Shown piece after piece: positions 58,145 through 64,000 of a DNA stretch of 64,000 nucleotides; the stretch's first letter is position 1; every line of letters begins with the position of its first letter. The position numbers and the translations under genes were made by a program. Below the pieces are notes generated by a model. The model was not told where the DNA came from. It made no database searches and was given only the letters and a program-made list of their open reading frames with translations. This DNA is from Siphonodentalium dalli (taxonomy: Eukaryota > Mollusca > Scaphopoda > Gadilida > Siphonodentaliidae): assembly GCA_032622095.1 (NCBI GenBank), contig CP136061.1:189788369-189852368 (forward strand), written 5' to 3'.

Positions 58145-59206
58145 ATATATATAATAATACATAGCACCCCCCCTTTTCAAATTTCCTGGACCGCCACTGT
58201 AAGGGGATTATCTTATTGTGCTGCTAGTGGCATAATAGCCATATCATGCCATCAGGCTATTCTCCCGCTAGCGGCAGAATAAAAATCGGACCTTATTATG
58301 CCACTACTACTAGCGGCCTTCACACTTATAATTATATTAATATTATTATATTTATAGTATTTAGTTGATAAATACATGTGATTGTGTGTTGGTCATAATT
58401 GTTAGCCTACTGTTTATAGAAGTCATACTCACATCATAGCATTTAGATCTCGCTATGGAACTTAAATCCGTAAGACAATGGATCTAGGTTGATACGGCAT
58501 GCCTGATTCAGTGATTAAATCATTGATATTATTAATGATAATGAAACAATGAATTATCACCAGCTGATCAGTTGATTCACTTCCGCATTTTTACGAGATC
58601 ATCTGAGATTAGTCACCTTGATTTTTCTGAGATGTAAATCAATATTAAACTGCGGACATATAGAAAATATAAGTATATCAAAGAAATAATATTTTTAAAT
58701 ATAATTTAAAACTTACTTTGCCTTCCATTCCGTTGAAAGTCGGCATCAAAATCCGCAAATCTGCTAATCTCAAAAATAAAATCGGGAACGCTGAACGAAA
58801 CGACACCTGTTGAACTTGTACACATGTTATTTCGTACCGTGTCTATAATGTGCACTCACAAAAATCCGCAAGAAGAATGGCAAATCTATCTATCTCTATT
58901 GCCATCTCTATGGTAGAGGGGTGATGTTGCAAGAGCTATACTCGACCTTCACTTCAGAATTTGCAGTCTCGTTATATTCAACTAATTAACGGGTATTTTT
59001 CGGGTGGTTTCTAGAACACCAAAGTGGGTGGAACATTTTGATACATAATTCAAATTGAACATGCGGGTGGAATGGAGTCGAATTGAGATTATAGATGCGC
59101 GTATAGCTCTTGCGGTATTACCCCGCTACCTATCTCTATCTAGAACCAACAAAGACAAAGCCAGGGCCTGGAACCTACGTCATAAAACAAAGTTTTTTGC
59201 TGAAAA
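58145..59206. other. Nothing coding; fold-back remnant near 58203-58325
   Basis: Pieces of the inverted repeat seen at 54516. Otherwise no feature supported. Confidence 0.45.
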
Positions 59207-59232
59207 ATGGCGGATGTTGGAAACGACTCGAA
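59207..59232 (+). CDS. Possible first coding exon (MADVGNDS...)
   Basis: GAAAAATGGCGGATGTTGG starts with a good initiation context and runs 26 nt to a consensus donor AA|GTGAGTAT. The peptide MADVGNDS has a typical N-terminal look. The next acceptor I can point to (61582) lies beyond a transposon and leads to a stop after about 19 codons in the matching phase. The gene, if real, is unidentified. AAAATGGCGG is also YY1-like, so the match could be coincidental. Confidence 0.25.
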
Positions 59233-59617
59233 GTGAGTATTTCTCGTTTTTGCAAATTATTTGCATAAACCACTAAAAAATCAGTGCTTATAAATGAGCC
59301 GTAAAACATTGTTTGCTAGCTCGCAGTCAACCCCACCGAGATATATATATGTAACTGTGGTCAAAATTATCGCGTTAAGGTGGTTTCCGTCACCAATTTT
59401 CGCGACATGTTTCATTGTTTTGAAATGGTAACGCCTACATGGGCTTTTAACATTGGAATTTTAACGAAACTGATATAACGCCTAGGTACATATAACCATG
59501 ATGTGATTCCAAAATCGGCAATTTCACTGAATACTTGCCGAATATCACAATTGGTTTTACGACTATTGTATGCCTTCACATTTATGTAACGTGTGCATTG
59601 AAGCATTCACATGTCTA

Positions 59618-61281
59618 GGAGAGACCCGGGCAAAGCCGATCACCTTTATTATTTCAATAAGTAGGCCCTACTAGCAAATTATTCCGATTCTATCCGTATT
59701 TTAGAATAAGATATTTTTTTTTTTTTTTAGTTTTTATACGTTTTCACAGAGAACTAGGTATATAACTAAAATTTTGTAGCCCATTAGAACATTTTCGTCG
59801 ACATTTTACGATTTTACCAAATTTGTAATAACTGTGCGTTTGCGCATATCTATTGCGCAGGTCGATGGTCACATACCCATCTACCCGAATAAATGTTGTC
59901 GGTGTCTTAGGCAATATATATGTGGAATAAGACAATATGTCAATTTGCTATATTTGATAGGACACGCGCGTAATACGCCGGACTGTAAAAAGATGTGATC
60001 TGGGCAAAGCGGATCGGGCAAAGCGGATCATTCATAACATGACTAACTTCCGGTACACATGCGTAGATTAAGTGAATTTGGACAATTTTAGGCAATTTAT
60101 CTGATCTTCGATTTTGAAGATCCCCCGATTCCTACCGAAAGATTTTCGGCATTACTCGGTTTGACGTCTGTGTGTATTCTGCACATACTCCGAACAGATC
60201 CCCAATTTGTAACATACCCGAGCTACGGGACATAACTCTAATCCATACATACCAAGTTTCATCAAGACATTTCGCCGTATTGAAGGAACAAACACCACAG
60301 TCAAGTCGAAACGTGAAATGTGTACCTATTTAAGCACTGTATAAATAGGTAGTGATTGATAGTGCAGTGAACACGAGTATAGCATGTTGGAATTTATGTT
60401 TTCAATAGTAGACTATACTTCTACTATTTCGGCACTTAATGATTAAAACAATTTATTTATTTACTTTGTGCGCTTATTTTTTTTTTTTTTAAAGTCTTTT
60501 TCGTAACGTCTGGTGGCGTTCTACACCACCGTAACTGACTGTTCTGTGTCTGTTCAAAGTCAAACAATAGACGTATATAAATATCGTCTGCATGATTGTT
60601 AAAAAACAATTTTCATTCATGATTGATTGACATTCAATAATTAATTAATTGTTAATTCGTCTTTATTATATATACGGTATTTTTATAATCGCAGAGTACA
60701 CAAATAAATGTAAATTATAACATAAAATAAAACACACAACGGCAGTCAACATCAACAAAAACAACAGCGAAGTATACTCAGATCTCCGATGTTGAAGATC
60801 CCCCGGAGATACCCGAATCGGCTCGGCAATATTCGGGGGATCTTCAAAATCGAAGATCCGCGTCCTTGCCAATTTTAGTCCGATGTATCGACAAAACTAG
60901 TGCATTGTCGGAGCATGACCATAATTGGAAAACTTGAGCGTTTGAAAACACGCGGTATTAATTATTTGTGATAAATATGTATTATTGTAATAAATAAAAC
61001 TAAAAAGCATATGAATAGTTGAAAATTATTGCATTTTCAGAAGGATTCGTTTGCTGATCCGCTTTGCCCGATGTGGTGATCCGATTTGCCCAACGGCCGG
61101 GCAAAGCGGATCAAAATTAAAAATCACCATCTATAGCATCCAAACCAATAGATGTATCTTAATGCATCATCCATCAAATGTTATGCCATCATGATTAGAA
61201 ACTGACAGTGCTAATAATTCTGATTGCCGGTTGCATTTTGTACAAGAAACCCTTACGTAATCCGCTTTGCCCGGGTTTCCC
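59618..61281. mobile_element. TA-flanked DNA transposon with GGGCAAAGCGGATC repeats
   Basis: Ends GGAGAGACCCGGGCAAAGCC and, reversed, GGGAAACCCGGGCAAAGCGG, each preceded by TA (59616-59617, 61282-61283). The motif GGGCAAAGCGGATC recurs at 60001 and 60017, and inverted or varied at 61053-61115. No ORF of note. The superfamily is unclear; TA targets suggest Tc1/mariner-type mobilisation. Confidence 0.7.
60103..60858. repeat. Inverted GATCTTCGATTTTGAAGATC blocks inside the TA-flanked element
   Basis: GATCTTCGATTTTGAAGATC with following CCCC at 60103 faces its inverse ending at 60858; a variant lies at 60781. This is either a nested element or the inner part of a compound terminus. Confidence 0.5.
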
Positions 61282-61582
61282 TACCGTATGTGGTTAATTA
61301 TTATTACAATCTGTTTTGCCGGCAACCATACTCAATCGTTGATATTTGATAAGTAATTAGAACAATTTATAAATAATTATACATAATAAATATATAAGTG
61401 CATCTTCACGTTTAAGACTATGCAATCCCAAATTTCACTTTTATTCAATAACACCAAACTCTTGTAAACACATATATATGTCCATATTTGCTATATAATA
61501 TGCGAGTATCAGAACTTGAAAACTTTGTAATGGGCGTTATTGCTATTATATATACTTTTAATATATCATTTGTATATTTCAG

Positions 61583-61794
61583 ACAACAATTGCTTTGCCA
61601 GTTTTACGATGTGTTCCTAGACCTCACTGGGACAGCATGAATGCAGACACACGAACAGCGCCCCGTTCAGTTATCAAAATTGCGGCGCACGCTAGTAGCA
61701 TTTGGAGCGCCACGAGTTTGGCCATGACAAAACGCGTCCTTTCCGGTGTGAAACTTGTGCGGCGTCTTTCTTGGGCGAATATGATTTGAAATCA
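61583..61794 (+). pseudogene. Decayed C2H2 zinc-finger exon
   Basis: Acceptor TGTATATTTCAG at 61582. In the frame starting at 61585 the reading is CFASFTMCS, stop, TSLGQHECRH, a linker, SYQNCGAR, two stops, HLERHEFGH, the linker DKTRPF, and RCETCAASFLGEYDLKSNK. HX3H pairs and the KTRPFRCETC linker are clear C2H2 features. The second finger has lost its first Cys and the third its His pair. The longer open frame in another register (MPVLRCVPRP...) is a shadow. Confidence 0.6.
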
Positions 61795-61989
61795 AATAAG
61801 TTATGGCTCTTTATGTTTTGGAGATTATAAAGAAGACGTAATTCTTGTTGCCAAAAAATGTTGCATTTACTCAGGAAGAAATGTTTATGTTCTTAACTGC
61901 TTTTCTATATCGATATAAAAGTTGTCCAAACCACGAATGTCGAAACATTAGACATGATGTTTACGAAAATAATACTATCAGGATAGCAT

Positions 61990-62078
61990 TTGGCAAATGC
62001 TAAAATAATTTGGCAAACAAATATTTTCATTTGGCAAATTATTTGGCAAAAATAAATTTCGGTCCAGTGCGGACCCTG
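61990..62078. mobile_element. Terminal fragment of a hAT element related to 14084-15271
   Basis: CATTTGGCAAA-type repeats followed by TTTCGGTCCAGTGCGGACCC, TG. This parallels the right end of the hAT in the LINE (CATTTGGCTAA, TTTCGGTCCAGCGCGAACAC, TG). The opposite end is not found. Confidence 0.55.
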
Positions 62079-62661
62079 CTTCTATATAAGCGATTGCATG
62101 GCACTCTGGGACAATATTTACCATTTTCTATATTTCAGTCGCCATTTTGACAGCCATTTTTGGTTCCACTGAGTTGAAATATTCACGAGTAATAATATGC
62201 CTCACTTAGTTTGCACAGTTCTGCTCAATTCTTGTTGGATATGACTAGAATGAGTAGAATCCCAATGGTGATTTTTGGTTAAGTTTCATACTGTTCTGTA
62301 AAATCGAATTATTGATGGGTGGTACTAATGCGCTGGGATTCCACGGAGGGCATATTTCATTGCTTCAGTGACAAGTTAACACGACCAATACAAAATAAAG
62401 TCACATTTCCGAACAAGTTTCATACAGCAGAAACTTATATCGAAGATATTAATGAAAATCGTAAAATGTTCATGTTACGGCTGCCATTTTGACGGCCATC
62501 TTGGACGGGGAGCTCCAATTTCGCCCAAAAAATGTGCCATTACATCTCGCAGAGTCACACTTATTGTACATGATTCATTGTATATCGCATATTCCATGGT
62601 AAGATTAATTGCGACATTTAATAAATTATAAAATCACTAAAAACGCTCTTTAAATTCGGAA
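62079..62661. other. Nothing recognised
   Basis: Two GCCATTTTGACGGCCAT-like sites, no gene supported. Confidence 0.5.
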
Positions 62662-63539
62662 ACCCCCTTAAGAGAGGCTGAATATGTCACTCTCACCGGT
62701 TTTCTGTGATAAATTTACCCAGGTTCCTAAATTAATGATAAAGTTACACAGGTTGGAGAGAATTGTGACAAAAGTTACCCAGGTTAAGCGACTCTCACAA
62801 TATCAACTCGATTTAAAAGTAACAGAGAGAAATATTGTTCAGTTTGGCAAGTAATAGCCCTTATTAAAGGTACTCAACCCGATAAAACTCCTCTCAATTA
62901 CTATTTCAATGGCTTCGGGGGTCAAAAATATTTGATTCGAGTCGAGGAAGTCACCCATCAAAGCTCAGATTTGTTAGATATCGATTTTAAAAATCTATTA
63001 TTTTTCATTATCGGGAATACTATCTGGCCCAGAACTCAGTCAAAATTGCCACTTGATTTTAGAATTATCCATCCTTGTCTGTTTGAATAGATTTGGAGAA
63101 CACATCCAGAGCAGATTACGGCAGTTAGCAGTACTCATCTCGAGTTTATAACAAATTTCAAAAATCAATATCTAATAACTCTGAGCTTTGTTTGATGGGT
63201 TCCTCGACTCGAATCAAATATTTTTTACCCCCAAAGCCAAAGAAATAGTAATATAGGACCCTCCGATCGGATTGTTGTTGTTGGAATCTGTTGAGATGGG
63301 GACCCTCTTTACGGGTTGAGTACCTTTAAGCATAAAATTAAGACATATTAGTACTGTAGTTCGTCATTTTGATCGCAAAAATCAATAATTTGTTGCTAAA
63401 CATGAAATGTTATTAACCTGGGTAACTTTATCACAATCCTCTCCAACCTGGGTAACTTTATCACAATTTCAGGAACCTGGGTAACTTTATCACAGAAAAC
63501 CGGTGAGAGTGACCTATTCAGCTTAAGAGAGGGGTTAAA
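62662..63539. mobile_element. Long-inverted-repeat MITE with iterated arms
   Basis: Arms of about 130 bp: left CTGAATATGTCACTCTCACC, right its inverse ending CTTAAG near 63530. Each arm has three iterations of TGATAAAGTTACCCAGGTT. A second element is nested inside. Confidence 0.75.
62874..63328. mobile_element. Nested long-inverted-repeat MITE, family E
   Basis: Ends AAAGGTACTCAACCCG and inverse CGGGTTGAGTACCTTT. Internal arms repeat TTCGGGGGTCAAAAATATTT in inverted form. It lies wholly within the outer element, so it inserted later. Relative at 48466-48905. Confidence 0.75.
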
Positions 63540-64000
63540 GTGAAATTTCAGCGTGGCTCCACATCTAATATCAATTAGTATGTGAATATGTAGATATGTG
63601 CAAAATGTCATGATTTATAGTCACAAAGTGAACAATTTTATTACTAATCTATATACTCCACCGATCCTGCATGACAACGGATATTATATATGCGACTCGA
63701 TCGCTGAACGGTACTTTTCATGAATTCCACGAAAAAGCGGCCATGGATACCAATAATGGGTATTTGCATCATAAGCATGTCATCGGGGAATGTTGTTGCT
63801 TCTTCTGTATTTCATTATTACTATCCAATGAATATATTTTGGAATGGTCATTGCCCTCACTATACAATCTCTTAAACACCAGATATTGTGTGACTGGGGA
63901 TCAATGATGCGCGCATGCGCAGTCAACGCATATTTTCATATTTTGCCATATAAGGTCAAATGAACCAAAATATCATTTTCAAGCAGTTCAAGGGTCATTC
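63540..64000. other. Nothing recognised
   Basis: No supported feature up to the window edge. Confidence 0.5.

Noticed and set aside
57506-58180. Several open frames of 85-156 codons on both strands
   Set aside because: They coincide with the GC-rich LTRs and internal region of the miniature retrotransposon and repeat in both LTRs; no domain is recognisable.
63671-63907. 78-codon frame at the right edge
   Set aside because: No domain, splice context or codon pattern to support it.
1-64000. Canonical tRNA genes or telomeric repeats
   Set aside because: Scanning for box A/box B pairs and TTAGGG arrays by eye gave none; only the isolated box A-like motif in the LTRs was seen.

Overview
This window is animal genomic DNA, AT-rich, intron-rich and very heavily loaded with transposable elements. 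The only host gene I can assign securely is a plexin-family gene on the minus strand. Three coding exons are visible (35602-34478, 31173-30988, 6456-6319). They encode a signal peptide and the whole Sema domain, are all phase 0, and have canonical GT/AG junctions. The gene runs off the left edge, so PSI, IPT, transmembrane and GAP parts lie outside. The kinds of repeats (160-bp satellites inside transposons, GACGGACGG-rich tails, repeats bounded by caatgacactgtagctcaactt) and a 5S-like segment of invertebrate type suggest a lophotrochozoan, most likely a mollusc. That placement is inference.

Left part (1-31 kb), mostly plexin introns: a dead piggyBac element with TTAA ends and an internal E-box repeat array (602-4018); dispersed B/C repeats; a near full-length LINE (about 13317-21163) whose ORF1 (RRM-like region, CCHC knuckles, SGNH esterase) is split by a 1188-bp hAT element with a perfect 8-bp target duplication, and whose ORF2 (endonuclease and reverse transcriptase, 1443 aa) is open and carries a 287-residue acidic N-terminal extension; and a 2.9-kb transposon filled with about 17 copies of a 160-bp satellite (26321-29213).

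Middle (31-48 kb): fold-back MITEs, several with exact target duplications; plexin exons 2 and 1; a decayed L1/Tx1-like LINE flanked by 119-bp direct repeats; and, inside that LINE, a 3.5-kb DNA transposon with 37-bp perfect inverted repeats starting CACAGTG and a 5-bp target duplication (Transib/RAG-like signature), which carries a C2H2 zinc-finger exon relic.

Right part (48-64 kb): a tandem Helitron pair inserted inside an older palindromic element; another inverted-repeat element; a second hAT with a perfect 8-bp duplication; the most striking object, a 535-bp miniature LTR retrotransposon (57610-58144, minus strand) whose 213-bp LTRs contain a 5S-rRNA-like Pol III promoter, with a 15/15 tRNA-Pro primer site and a polypurine tract; then a TA-flanked element, a zinc-finger pseudo-exon and nested long-inverted-repeat MITEs. 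The 5S-bearing element has the same design as plant Cassandra and is my candidate for the undescribed system here.
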